Source: Archaeoglobus sp. UBA230 (GTDB lineage Archaea; Halobacteriota; Archaeoglobi; Archaeoglobales; Archaeoglobaceae). From it: a DNA stretch of 36,389 nt. A program made the translations under genes and the position numbers. Each line of letters begins with the position of its first letter. Position 1 is the stretch's first letter. The notes below the pieces were generated by a model, which worked only from the letters and a program-made list of their open reading frames with translations, ran no database searches and was not told where the DNA came from. Shown piece after piece: positions 1 to 8,454 of this stretch. The DNA lies in assembly GCA_002507545.1 (NCBI GenBank), contig DAVR01000047.1, forward strand, positions 1-36,389, given 5' to 3'.

Positions 1-60
1 AAAAATTTCAGGACTATACAAACTGCAAAAATTAAAAACTCTTTTAACAAAAAGTAACCG

Positions 61-1221
61 ATGGAAAAGAGCATTCAGGACTCCATCCATGGCGTGATAA
101 AGCTTGATGGGTGGATGGTAAAGATCATTGACACCCCTCAGTTTCAAAGATTAAGGAGAGTGAAACAGCTTGGTTTTGCTGATCTCGTCTATCCCGGAGC
201 CAACCACACGAGATTTGAGCACAGCCTCGGCGTGATGCACATCGCCAGAGTGTTAAAAGACAGGCTCGAACTTGATGATGTTGTTCTCGTTGCTGCATTG
301 CTGCATGACATCGGTCATGCTCCCTTTTCCCACAGCAGTGAGAGATTGCTGGAGGAATACGCTGGTTTCAAACACGAAAACATCTCAAGAGTTATTAAGG
401 GAGAGTTGAAGGATGTTCTGAACGAGCTTGGCTTCAGCATTTCCGAAATTGAGGGTATTGTGACCGGAAAGAGAACATCCGTTGTAAATGGAGAAATAGA
501 CGCGGACAGAATGGACTACCTTGTGAGGGATTCCCACTACACCGGTGTTGCTTATGGTGTTTTCGACATCTACCGCCTTATTGACAAAATAAAATTTGAA
601 GAGGCTGTTGTTATCCAGCAGGGAGGGATTAAGGCTGCTGAAAGCCTTCTCATATCTCGATTCCTTATGTATCCTACCGTCTACTTCCACCACGTTTGCA
701 GAATTGCAAGAAAGATGTATGAGAGAGCCATGGAAAGGATAATTCAGACCGGGTTTGATGCCTCGAATCTTCTTGAGATGGATGACATAGATGCGATGAT
801 GCTTATAAAGGAAAGAGAAAGGGAGTTTTATGGGAGAATCATCAACAGGAACCTGTTCAAAAGGGCTGTTTACGTGTCAAAGAGGGTTGTGAATTTCAGA
901 GAGGTTATGAGAGTGAACGAAAAAAGGGCTGAAACGGAGATCGCTGAGGAGGCTGGAGTGGATGAGAAGTATGTCATAGTGGACATCCCACCTGTTGAGG
1001 AAATGAGAGAGTCGGGTGTTATGGTTGAAACTGATGAAGGGTTGAAAACTCTCGATGAAGTTTCGCCGCTCGTCAAAGCTCTCAAAACAGCATCAATCGA
1101 AAACTGGAGGCTGGGAGTTTACACCACAAAAGAATACCTTGAAAGAGTGGGTAAGGCAGCGATGAACTATTTCGGGATCGAAAAGGTTGTTCAGAAATCC
1201 CTTGATGAAATATTCCCGTGA
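61..1221 (+). CDS. HD-domain phosphohydrolase (dNTPase/SAMHD1-like)
   Basis: Predicted metal-dependent phosphohydrolase of the HD superfamily, in the branch that includes dGTP triphosphohydrolases and SAMHD1. Visible metal ligands are His54 (in RFEHSLGV), the His82-Asp83 doublet (LLHDIGHAPFSH) and the downstream Asp in IDADRMDY (residues 146-153), followed by LVRDSHYTGV, which is typical of this branch. The likely substrates are deoxynucleoside triphosphates or another phosphomonoester; substrate cannot be read from sequence. The 386-residue length fits the family. The ATG has no Shine-Dalgarno sequence; an A/T-rich element near 27-39 could be its TATA box, suggesting a leaderless mRNA. The gene is complete and stands alone. 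Confidence 0.88.
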   Translation: MEKSIQDSIHGVIKLDGWMVKIIDTPQFQRLRRVKQLGFADLVYPGANHTRFEHSLGVMHIARVLKDRLELDDVVLVAALLHDIGHAPFSHSSERLLEEYAGFKHENISRVIKGELKDVLNELGFSISEIEGIVTGKRTSVVNGEIDADRMDYLVRDSHYTGVAYGVFDIYRLIDKIKFEEAVVIQQGGIKAAESLLISRFLMYPTVYFHHVCRIARKMYERAMERIIQTGFDASNLLEMDDIDAMMLIKEREREFYGRIINRNLFKRAVYVSKRVVNFREVMRVNEKRAETEIAEEAGVDEKYVIVDIPPVEEMRESGVMVETDEGLKTLDEVSPLVKALKTASIENWRLGVYTTKEYLERVGKAAMNYFGIEKVVQKSLDEIFP

Positions 1222-1276
1222 TTATTGATACCAATATTCTGGAAATTTTTATTTGTGACTAATTCCCACTAAACCC

Positions 1277-1957
1277 ATGATTGGGTTGATTGGTGGCATG
1301 AGCTGGGAATCAACCGTCGAATATTACAGAATAATGAATGAGCTCGTGAAAGAGAGACTTGGAGGCTGGCACTCTGCCGAGGTAATTCTCTATTCTGTGG
1401 ATTTTGATGAGATTGTCAGATTGCAGAAAGCTGGGGATTGGAAAAAGATGAGTGAAATTCTGGGTAGCATAGCTGTGAAGCTTGAAAATGCCGGAGCAAA
1501 AGCTGTGCTCATCTGCACAAACACAATGCACAAGATTGCTGATGATGTTCAGAGTAGAATAAGCATCCCGCTAATTAACATAATAGATGTAACAGCCGAA
1601 GTTCTGAAGAGAGATGGAGTTAAAAAAGCAGGACTTCTCGGCACAAAATTCACCATGGAGGATGGATTTTACCAGGAGAGGATGAAAAAGCACGGCATTG
1701 AGATAGTTGTCCCTGAGAGAGAAGATGACAGGAATGCCGTGCACAGCATTATCTTTGACGAACTCTGCCTGGGCATTTTCAGAGATGAATCAAAGAAAAA
1801 ATTGGAGGGGATAGTAGAGGAACTGAAGCAGAAAGGTGCAAAAGGAATAATCCTCGGTTGCACAGAACTCCCCTTGCTTCTGAAGGGAGATGGTCTATAT
1901 GATACAACAAGAATTCATGCTGAAGCTGCAGTGGAATTTTTACTGAGTAACATTTAA
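1277..1957 (+). CDS. Aspartate/glutamate racemase family protein
   Basis: Member of the PLP-independent Asp/Glu racemase superfamily, most like aspartate racemase, interconverting L- and D-amino acids with two cysteines as acid/base. Both catalytic cysteines are present: Cys80 in LICTNTMHK and Cys195 in LGCTELPLL, one in each half of a pseudo-symmetric 226-residue protein. The N-terminal [13 protein letters not shown] is characteristic of aspartate racemases. A T-rich element at about 1244-1253 lies about 27 bases upstream of the ATG and no Shine-Dalgarno sequence is visible, so translation is probably leaderless. The amino acid substrate is inferred from family only. Confidence 0.88.
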   Translation: MIGLIGGMSWESTVEYYRIMNELVKERLGGWHSAEVILYSVDFDEIVRLQKAGDWKKMSEILGSIAVKLENAGAKAVLICTNTMHKIADDVQSRISIPLINIIDVTAEVLKRDGVKKAGLLGTKFTMEDGFYQERMKKHGIEIVVPEREDDRNAVHSIIFDELCLGIFRDESKKKLEGIVEELKQKGAKGIILGCTELPLLLKGDGLYDTTRIHAEAAVEFLLSNI

Positions 1958-1962
1958 CTATA
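1953..1962 (+). promoter_or_regulatory. TATA box of the UPF0182 gene
   Basis: The element TTTAACTATA overlaps the stop codon of the racemase gene and is centred about 27 bases before the ATG at 1984. With no Shine-Dalgarno sequence in between, this predicts a leaderless transcript starting at or next to the ATG. Confidence 0.5.
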
Positions 1963-1983
1963 CATCTTCCATCTTATCTACCA

Positions 1984-4623
1984 ATGCAAGATTACACACC
2001 ACCCCCACCACCGTCTTATCGTCCGCCTGAGCTAAAAGCTCTCTACTTCATAGCCGGAATCATAGCTCTGGCAGTCATCGTTTCCCTTTCGGTGTATTAC
2101 TATACAGAATACATCTGGTTTGAGGCGATTGGATACGGAAACGTCTTTGTAACGTACATCACGTACTCAATAGGATTCTTTGCCCTCATCTTTGCGATAT
2201 TCATGGCTTTCCTGACCGCAACCAACATTGCCGTCAGAAAAGTTACAATGGAGTTTCTCGGAGAGCCCTTCAAGGTCCCCCATATCCTAAGCCTGATTAT
2301 CTCCCTCTTCGCCGCTCTATCAACCCAGAATCTCTGGAAAACTATGCTCTTCTACTTCAACGCCTCTGAATTCGGCATAAAAGACCCTATTTTCGGCATG
2401 GATGCATCCTTCTACACCTTCAAACTCCCGTTTTTGAAAGTTCTGCTTGGAGCGATGCTCGCAGCGGTGATCATATCAACAGCAATCGCAATATTCTCTT
2501 ATATATACGCTTTCAGGTGGGTCAAGAGCTTTGATGAATTCAAGGAGATTTTTCCCGGTAGCGGATTTGTGCACTTCTCCGTCATGGCCTTCCTGATACT
2601 CTCATTAACTGCAGGACTCATTTACATCTCAAGATACGAACTCGTCCACTCTCAACACGGCCTTTTAAGCGGTGCGGGGTATGTGGAAGTGAATATTCTC
2701 TCTCCATCCCTCGTTCTGATCTCCACACTCGCCCTGATTACAGGCTTGGTCTCCGCTTATCTCATAGTAAAGAAGGACTTCGAAATGTTGGGTTACGCTA
2801 TAGTCATCTTGGTCGTCATATCAATTCTCGCGACGGTTATTGTTCCCTTCGCAGTCCAGAAACTTCAGGTTGAGCCATCAGAACTTAGCTATGAGAGCAA
2901 ATACCTCGGATACAGCATAAACTACACCCTCCATGCATATGGGCTTCAGAATGTGAAATACCGATACTTTGAGTATAACCCTACTCTGAGCTACAAGGAT
3001 GTGGCTGAGGCAAAGGCAACGATAGATAACGTCAGAGTGTGGGATCACAGACCAATCAGAGATGTTTTCAGACAACTACAGCAGATTAGAACGTACTATT
3101 TCATCAATGACGTTGATGTGGACAGATACTGGATAAACGGAAGTTACGTGCAGCTCCTGATAGCTGCAAGAGAGCTTTCAACCGATTTACTACCTTCGAG
3201 GGCACAGACATGGCTCAACAAGCATCTGATCTACACCCACGGTTACGGAGTTGTGGCATCGCCGGTCAACACGGTATCCAAAGAGGGGTTACCAGACTTC
3301 GTTGTGTACGATATTCCGCCAAAGGGGGAGATCGAGATAAAAAGACCTGAAATCTACTATGGCGAAATGACCGACGATTACGTGGTTGTCAACACTCTAC
3401 AGGAAGAATTTGACTACCCGATGGGCGACGTCAACTTTTTCACGAAGTATGCAGGAGATGGTGGGGTTAAGCTCGATTATATGCGCAGAGCACTTTATGC
3501 ATTCAGATTCGGAGACGTGAATCTTATTCTCAGCAACTACATCACAGATGAGAGCAGGCTGATGATGCACCGGGATATTGTAGAGAGAGTTACCACGATT
3601 ATGCCATTCCTCCTTTACGACGATGATCCCTACGTTGCTGTGATAGACGGTCAGATATACTGGATAATAGATGCCTACTCTCTGCTTGACGGATTTCCGT
3701 ACTCAGCAGAAATTGGAAGATACAACTACATGCAAAACCCAGTTAAGGTTTTCGTCAATGCCTACAATGGAAGTGTGAAGTTTTACATTGTACAGGAAGA
3801 TGCCTATGTTAGAACGCTCGAAAATGCACTTCCGGGTCTTTTCACAAGAGATATGCCCCAAGAATTCAGAAAGCACATCAGGTATCCGAGAGACTACTTT
3901 AACGTTCAGGCTTACATCTACTCCACCTACCACATGAAGGATGTAACAGCATTCTACAACCGTGAGGATGTCTGGGCGATCCCGTCGGAGAAGTTCGAGG
4001 GAGACACCATACAGATGGAACCATATTACGCGACCTTAGCCCTCGAAGATGAGCCCGAGTTTGTGCTCATGATTCCTTTCACACCCAAGAACAGAGACAA
4101 CATGATTGCATGGATGGCTGCAAGATGTGATGAGAACTACGGAGAGCTTATAATCTACGAATTTCCAAAGGGCGAATTGATATACGGACCGATGCAGGTT
4201 GAAGCAAGAATAGACCAGGATTCTGAACTTTCAAAGCTCTTCACACTCTGGGATCAGGCTGGTTCAAGGGTTATCAGGGGTAATCTCCTTGTTATCCCAA
4301 TAAACAACTCTGTTCTTTACATTGAGCCTGTCTATCTCAGGGGCGAGTCGGCAAAAATACCCGAACTGAGGGGTGTTATCGCCGTCCATAACGATGAACT
4401 GAAGATGGGTTCAAATCTGTATGAGGCTCTCGAAATGCTCTTCGCTGGAAAGCCAGTAGAGAAGCCGACCACGGAGAAGCCAGTTGGAACTGCCGAGCAG
4501 AAGCTGGAATTGCTCAAGGACTACTATTCAAAGCTTACAGAGGCTGTGAAAGAGGGGGACTGGGCAACCTTTGGAGAGATGCTCAAAAAGATCGGAGAGG
4601 TTCTTGGATACAAAGAACAGTAA
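1984..4623 (+). CDS. UPF0182 (COG1615) large membrane protein
   Basis: An 879-residue protein of the uncharacterised UPF0182/COG1615 family. The N-terminal third (about 18-292) contains roughly seven hydrophobic segments. The first loop has the family-typical pattern of acidic and aromatic residues ([13 protein letters not shown]). The rest (about 293-830) is a large hydrophilic domain, probably extracytoplasmic. It ends with a Pro/Thr/Lys linker (KPTTEKP) and a short helical tail (about 840-879), an arrangement also seen in bacterial members. The N-terminus is proline-rich ([10 protein letters not shown]). No enzymatic motif is recognisable and the function is unknown. The downstream SPFH gene follows closely but has its own likely promoter. 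Confidence 0.9.
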   Translation: MQDYTPPPPPSYRPPELKALYFIAGIIALAVIVSLSVYYYTEYIWFEAIGYGNVFVTYITYSIGFFALIFAIFMAFLTATNIAVRKVTMEFLGEPFKVPHILSLIISLFAALSTQNLWKTMLFYFNASEFGIKDPIFGMDASFYTFKLPFLKVLLGAMLAAVIISTAIAIFSYIYAFRWVKSFDEFKEIFPGSGFVHFSVMAFLILSLTAGLIYISRYELVHSQHGLLSGAGYVEVNILSPSLVLISTLALITGLVSAYLIVKKDFEMLGYAIVILVVISILATVIVPFAVQKLQVEPSELSYESKYLGYSINYTLHAYGLQNVKYRYFEYNPTLSYKDVAEAKATIDNVRVWDHRPIRDVFRQLQQIRTYYFINDVDVDRYWINGSYVQLLIAARELSTDLLPSRAQTWLNKHLIYTHGYGVVASPVNTVSKEGLPDFVVYDIPPKGEIEIKRPEIYYGEMTDDYVVVNTLQEEFDYPMGDVNFFTKYAGDGGVKLDYMRRALYAFRFGDVNLILSNYITDESRLMMHRDIVERVTTIMPFLLYDDDPYVAVIDGQIYWIIDAYSLLDGFPYSAEIGRYNYMQNPVKVFVNAYNGSVKFYIVQEDAYVRTLENALPGLFTRDMPQEFRKHIRYPRDYFNVQAYIYSTYHMKDVTAFYNREDVWAIPSEKFEGDTIQMEPYYATLALEDEPEFVLMIPFTPKNRDNMIAWMAARCDENYGELIIYEFPKGELIYGPMQVEARIDQDSELSKLFTLWDQAGSRVIRGNLLVIPINNSVLYIEPVYLRGESAKIPELRGVIAVHNDELKMGSNLYEALEMLFAGKPVEKPTTEKPVGTAEQKLELLKDYYSKLTEAVKEGDWATFGEMLKKIGEVLGYKEQ

Positions 4624-4665
4624 GTTTTGTGGAAAAGCTTATTAGCTCTTTGTTACATTTTGTCT

Positions 4666-5412
4666 ATGGAGTGGTACTGGATAGGGCTGGCAATAGTTAT
4701 AATATTGTTTCTGCTGTCATCCATAAGAATAGTTAAAGAATACGAGAGAGGTGTTATTTTCAGACTTGGAAGGCTCGTAGGCGCGAGAGGGCCAGGGCTG
4801 TTTTTCATAATTCCGATTCTTGAAAACATAACTGTAGTTGATCTGAGAACCGTAACCTACGACGTGCCGTCTCAAGAAGTCGTCACAAGGGATAATGTGA
4901 CTGTAAAGGTCAACGCAGTTGTGTACTATAGAGTTGTAGACCCAACAAAGGCCATAACGGAGGTTTTCGACTATCAGTATGCTACAGCGCAGCTTGCTCA
5001 GACGACATTGAGGAGCATAATTGGTCAGGCTGAACTTGATGAAGTGCTCTCTGAAAGAGATAAGCTTAATGTAAAGCTGCAGCGGATCATAGATGAGGAA
5101 ACCAACCCGTGGGGCATAAAGGTAACAGCAGTTGAGATTAAAGACGTTGAGTTACCAGAGGAGATGCGGAGAATAATGGCGATGCAGGCTGAGGCAGAGA
5201 GAGAAAGGAGATCAAAGATAATCAGGGCTGAAGGAGAATATCAGGCTGCAATGAAGCTTAAAGAAGCTGCTGATGTTTTGGCTCAGAGTGAAGGGGCAAT
5301 TCTGCTGAGATACCTCCAGACGCTCAACGAAATTTCTACCGAACAGAATACCACAATTGTAATGCCAATTCCGGTTGAACTGTTAAAGTTCTTTGTCGAA
5401 AAGAAAAGCTAA
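4666..5412 (+). CDS. SPFH/stomatin-prohibitin family membrane protein
   Basis: Stomatin-like protein with one N-terminal membrane segment (about residues 3-22) followed by an SPFH/band 7 domain ([48 protein letters not shown]). A charged helical region ([20 protein letters not shown]) precedes the C-terminal tail. Such proteins form membrane-bound oligomeric rings, often partnered by an NfeD or ClpP-like protease; no NfeD gene is adjacent here. I place the start at the ATG at 4666. The frame is open back to a TTG at 4627, but that adds 13 unlikely residues. An A/T-rich element (about 4635-4645) lies 27 bases before the ATG, fitting a leaderless mRNA. The length is 248 residues. Confidence 0.9.
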   Translation: MEWYWIGLAIVIILFLLSSIRIVKEYERGVIFRLGRLVGARGPGLFFIIPILENITVVDLRTVTYDVPSQEVVTRDNVTVKVNAVVYYRVVDPTKAITEVFDYQYATAQLAQTTLRSIIGQAELDEVLSERDKLNVKLQRIIDEETNPWGIKVTAVEIKDVELPEEMRRIMAMQAEAERERRSKIIRAEGEYQAAMKLKEAADVLAQSEGAILLRYLQTLNEISTEQNTTIVMPIPVELLKFFVEKKS

Positions 5413-5425
5413 AAAATCGCCCCAA

Positions 5426-5432
5426 TTTTTTT
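5426..5432 (+). terminator. Oligo-T run between SPFH and prs genes
   Basis: Seven consecutive T residues lie in the 25-base gap between the SPFH stop and the prs ATG. Archaeal transcription commonly terminates at such runs without a hairpin. It may be a full or partial terminator, or only part of an A/T-rich leader. Confidence 0.35.
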
Positions 5433-5437
5433 AATTC

Positions 5438-6256
5438 ATGAAAATTATTCCATGCCCATCTTCTCCGCTACTTGCGAGGAGAATTGCTGAGACTGCTGGG
5501 CTTGAAATGGGCAATGTGACTTTTAAAAAATTCCCGGATGGAGAGCTATATGTTAGGGTTGAAGACCTTGATGAGGGAATTATTGTCGGAAGCATACGCT
5601 CCAATGACGACATCATTGCGATAGCTCTGCTGCTTGATGCTGTTGAAAGGGCAAAGGTTGTCGTGCCGTACATGGGTTATGCGAGACAGGACAGAGCTTT
5701 TAACGAAGGAGAAGCTGTTAGTATAAGGGCGGTGGCAGAAATCCTCGAAAGAAAGGCTGAAGAAGTTATCACAGTGAATATACATAGTAAGCAGGCAGCT
5801 TCGCACTTTAAAAAGCTGAGGGATTTGGATGCGATGCCCAGCATCGGAGAACACTTTGCCGATCGGGAGATTATTATGATCTCTCCAGATAAGGGATCGA
5901 GAGAGAGAGTCAAGATTGCAGCTGAGCACGCGAACTGTGATTGGGACTACATGGAGAAGAGGAGGATTGACGCCACAACTGTTGAAATAACCCCAAAAAG
6001 CCTTGACGTCGAGAACAGGGACGTTGTCATAGTTGATGATATAATCTCAACTGGAGGCACGATGGTTGAGGCGACAAAGAAGCTCTACGAATTAGGAGCG
6101 AGGAGCGTTTCTGCTGCATGTGTCCATGCCGTTCTTGCTGATTATGCAGCGATCAAACTGTTCAATTCAGGGATAAAAGACATTCTCGCCACAGACACCA
6201 TCGAATGTGCCTTTAGTAGGATTAGCGTTGCAGAGCTTATTGCGGACAATATCTGA
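5438..6256 (+). CDS. prs: Ribose-phosphate pyrophosphokinase (PRPP synthetase)
   Basis: Makes 5-phosphoribosyl-1-pyrophosphate from ribose 5-phosphate and ATP for nucleotide, histidine and pterin synthesis. The diagnostic PRPP-binding loop is VVIVDDIISTGGTM near residue 200. Other family signatures are FPDGELYVRV near the N-terminus, MGYARQDRAFNEGE (ATP/metal region) and VNIHSKQA. At 272 residues it matches the short archaeal form rather than the roughly 315-residue bacterial enzyme. No Shine-Dalgarno sequence precedes the ATG. It lies just upstream of flavin-synthesis genes, which begin at their own TATA box. Confidence 0.95.
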   Translation: MKIIPCPSSPLLARRIAETAGLEMGNVTFKKFPDGELYVRVEDLDEGIIVGSIRSNDDIIAIALLLDAVERAKVVVPYMGYARQDRAFNEGEAVSIRAVAEILERKAEEVITVNIHSKQAASHFKKLRDLDAMPSIGEHFADREIIMISPDKGSRERVKIAAEHANCDWDYMEKRRIDATTVEITPKSLDVENRDVVIVDDIISTGGTMVEATKKLYELGARSVSAACVHAVLADYAAIKLFNSGIKDILATDTIECAFSRISVAELIADNI

Positions 6257-6261
6257 AAACA

Positions 6262-6269
6262 CTTTTATG
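6262..6269 (+). promoter_or_regulatory. TATA box of the ribL operon
   Basis: CTTTTATG is centred about 27 bases upstream of the ribL ATG at 6292, the spacing expected for a leaderless archaeal mRNA. It supports the ATG over the in-frame TTG at 6286 and implies that ribL starts a new transcript. Confidence 0.5.
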
Positions 6270-6291
6270 CCTACCTGAATTTGGATTGGAG

Positions 6292-6720
6292 ATGAAAAGA
6301 AGGGTCGTGGCTACAGGAACCTTTGACCTCATCCATCCGGGACACATAACCTTCCTGAGGGAAGCAAGAAAGTTGGGAGATGAGCTGATAGTCATAGTTG
6401 CAAGGGAGAAGAATGTCAGACATAAGCCAAAGCCCGTTGTGCCGGAAGAGCAGCGCAGGAAGGTCGTGGAAGCTATAAAATACGTTGATAGGGCAATTCT
6501 TGGCGATGAGAAAGATATTTTTAAGCCAATAATGGAGCTTAAGCCAGATGTTATAGTTTTGGGCCACGACCAGCATTTTGATGAGAACTGGCTTAAGGAG
6601 GAGTTGAAAAAGAGGAACCTAAGCTGTGAGGTTGTCAGGATAGAGGTAAAGGAAGACTGCCCTTATTGCAGTTCTCACAAAATTATTGAGAGGGTTTTGG
6701 AAAAATACGGAGGGAGATAA
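6292..6720 (+). CDS. ribL: FAD synthetase, archaeal RibL type
   Basis: Cytidylyltransferase-fold enzyme that adenylates FMN to FAD. The nucleotidyltransferase HxGH motif is at residues 15-18 (HPGH), in the context ATGTFDLIHPGH. The C-terminal SSHKII matches the (I/S)SST-type motif. The adjacent CPYC contains the paired cysteines known from the Methanocaldococcus RibL, which is air-sensitive. The ATG at 6292 is preferred over a TTG two codons upstream because of the TATA spacing. The length is 142 residues. Its stop codon overlaps the next ATG (TAATG), and riboflavin synthase lies two genes on, so the neighbourhood fits flavin cofactor synthesis. An older name for the family is glycerol-3-phosphate cytidylyltransferase. 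Confidence 0.92.
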   Translation: MKRRVVATGTFDLIHPGHITFLREARKLGDELIVIVAREKNVRHKPKPVVPEEQRRKVVEAIKYVDRAILGDEKDIFKPIMELKPDVIVLGHDQHFDENWLKEELKKRNLSCEVVRIEVKEDCPYCSSHKIIERVLEKYGGR

Positions 6721-7838
6721 TGCTGTTGATGATACCCGGCCCGGTTCAGCTGCATGAGAGAATAATCAGGGCAATGGCGAGACAGATGATAGGGCACAGA
6801 ACGGCAGATTTCAGCGCAATAATGGAGTTCTGCGTAAATGTGCTTAAGGATGTGTTTGGAACCGAGGGAGATATCTTCCTAATCTCTGGCTCGGGAACAG
6901 CAGGGATGGAGGCGGCAATAGCTTCCTTTAGCAAGGTTAAGAAGATGGTCACGCTTGAGAACGGGAAGTTTGGTGAAAGGCTTGGAGAAATTGCTTCACG
7001 CTATACAGAGGTTGAGAGGATTCAGGTTCCTTGGGGAGAATCAGTTGAGCTGGATGATGTCAGAGAAGCCTTTGAGAATGGCTGTGAGGCAATAGCCTTT
7101 GTCCACAATGAAACCTCAACTGGGATTCTCAATCCAGCCAAGGAGATTGCCAGAATCGCAAAGGAGTATGATGCACTTGTTATAATGGACGCCATAACTT
7201 CAGCCGGTGGGGACTATGTTAAGATGGACGAATGGGGCGTGGATGTTGCCATAGTCGGCAGTCAGAAGTGTCTCGGAGCTCCGCCCGGCTTGGCTGCGGT
7301 TGCAGTGGGTGAGAACGCATGGGATTACTACAACGAGAAGTGTCCCTACTATCTTGATCTCGCAGCATACATGAAGAAGCTCAAAGACATGCAGACCCCC
7401 TACACTCCTGCCGTCCCACTGTTCTTCGCCCTCGCTGAAGCTCTGAGAATAATAGAGGAAGAGGGTCTGGAGAATAGGATACACAGGCACCGCATTCTTA
7501 GCTCTGCAGTCAGAAAATGGGCGGTTGAAGCTGGACTGGAGCTGTTTCCCAACCTGAACAAGTATTCCAGTTACTCGAATACTGTAACCGCGATAAAGAT
7601 GCCCGATGGTGTCACCGACAGCGAGCTGAGAGGGACGTTGAGAAGGGAGTATGGAATTCTGATTAGCGGAGGTCAGGGAGAGCTCAAGGGCAGGATTTTC
7701 AGAATTGGAACAATGGGGAACGTTGGAAAGTTTGAGACCATCTCCACTCTTGCCGCCATCGAGGATGTGTTGATGAGGAAGAATGCTGTTAAGCCAGCAC
7801 TTCAATATGCCCAGATTTTGCTGAGGGATTTGCAATGA
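6720..7838 (+). CDS. Class V aminotransferase (serine-pyruvate/alanine-glyoxylate type)
   Basis: PLP-dependent fold-type I aminotransferase. The Schiff-base lysine is Lys183 in VGSQKCLGAPPG and the pyridine-binding aspartate is Asp157 in VIMDAITSAGG. The N-terminal MIPGPVQLHERI and GHRTADF, the SGSGTAGMEAA phosphate-binding region, and the C-terminal ISGGQGELKGRIFRIGTMG are typical of the alanine-glyoxylate/serine-pyruvate group. The length, 372 residues, is normal. It is translationally coupled on both sides: its ATG overlaps the ribL stop and its end overlaps the ribC start by ATGA. The donor and acceptor are not determined. In this lineage serine/glyoxylate, phosphoserine-like or alanine/glyoxylate transamination are all plausible. 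Confidence 0.9.
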   Translation: MLLMIPGPVQLHERIIRAMARQMIGHRTADFSAIMEFCVNVLKDVFGTEGDIFLISGSGTAGMEAAIASFSKVKKMVTLENGKFGERLGEIASRYTEVERIQVPWGESVELDDVREAFENGCEAIAFVHNETSTGILNPAKEIARIAKEYDALVIMDAITSAGGDYVKMDEWGVDVAIVGSQKCLGAPPGLAAVAVGENAWDYYNEKCPYYLDLAAYMKKLKDMQTPYTPAVPLFFALAEALRIIEEEGLENRIHRHRILSSAVRKWAVEAGLELFPNLNKYSSYSNTVTAIKMPDGVTDSELRGTLRREYGILISGGQGELKGRIFRIGTMGNVGKFETISTLAAIEDVLMRKNAVKPALQYAQILLRDLQ

Positions 7839-8296
7839 AAATTGGAATTGCTGACACAACCTTTTCGAGGATAAACATGGGAAAGATAGCCATTGATGAG
7901 CTGAAGAAGATAAGTAGCATCCCCTACGAGAGATATACAGTGCCGGGAATAAAGGATTTGCCAGTTGCTGCAAAAAAGCTGCTTGAGGAGAAAAACTGCG
8001 ATATCGTCATTACACTTGGATGGGTTGGGAGAACGCAGAAGGACATGTTCAGTTACATCGTTCTGAGTATGGGGCTCGTCATGGTGCAGTTGCTGACCAA
8101 CAAGCATGTCATAGATGTAACAATCCATGAGGATGAGGCAGAGACTGAGGACGAGCTTTTGATGGTTGCCGAAAACAGGGTGAGAGAGCACGTCAGGAAC
8201 GCTGTTGATTTGCTTGTTAATCCCAAGAGATTGCAGAAGCTTGCAGGTACTGGTCAGAGGCAGGGGTATCCGGATGTTGGACCGATTTTGAAATAG
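7835..8296 (+). CDS. ribC: Riboflavin synthase, archaeal type
   Basis: Catalyses dismutation of two 6,7-dimethyl-8-ribityllumazines to riboflavin. The 153-residue protein matches the archaeal pentameric enzyme, which is related to lumazine synthase and not to bacterial RibE. Signatures are MKIGIADTTFSRINMG, RYTVPGIKDLPVAAKKLL, VITLGWVGRTQKD, VLTNKHVIDVTIHEDEA-like text near residues 87-105, and NPKRLQKLAGTGQRQG at the C-terminus. The ATG overlaps the aminotransferase stop (ATGA). With ribL two genes upstream, the operon supplies both ends of the riboflavin-to-FAD route. Confidence 0.95.
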   Translation: MKIGIADTTFSRINMGKIAIDELKKISSIPYERYTVPGIKDLPVAAKKLLEEKNCDIVITLGWVGRTQKDMFSYIVLSMGLVMVQLLTNKHVIDVTIHEDEAETEDELLMVAENRVREHVRNAVDLLVNPKRLQKLAGTGQRQGYPDVGPILK

Positions 8297-8454
8297 ATTT
8301 TTTAGCATTTTAAGTTTTTCAATATTGAGGATTAAAACAGGACAGTATTCCAAAACGCTGCAACTGAGAATAATGATTAATAGTTTATGCTTGTTGATGC
8401 CAAAAGAGCACAGTTAGAAAACTATTTCATCTCCGATCGTCTAACTTAGCAACC

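Noticed and set aside
7200-7973. 257-codon minus-strand open frame
   Set aside because: It lies opposite the aminotransferase and ribC genes, has a Ser/Leu/Cys-rich composition and no start signal; it is a shadow frame.
8297-8454. Possible riboswitch (for example fluoride) in front of the ClC gene
   Set aside because: No recognisable conserved riboswitch core or stable stems, and the ClC motif is not of the fluoride type.
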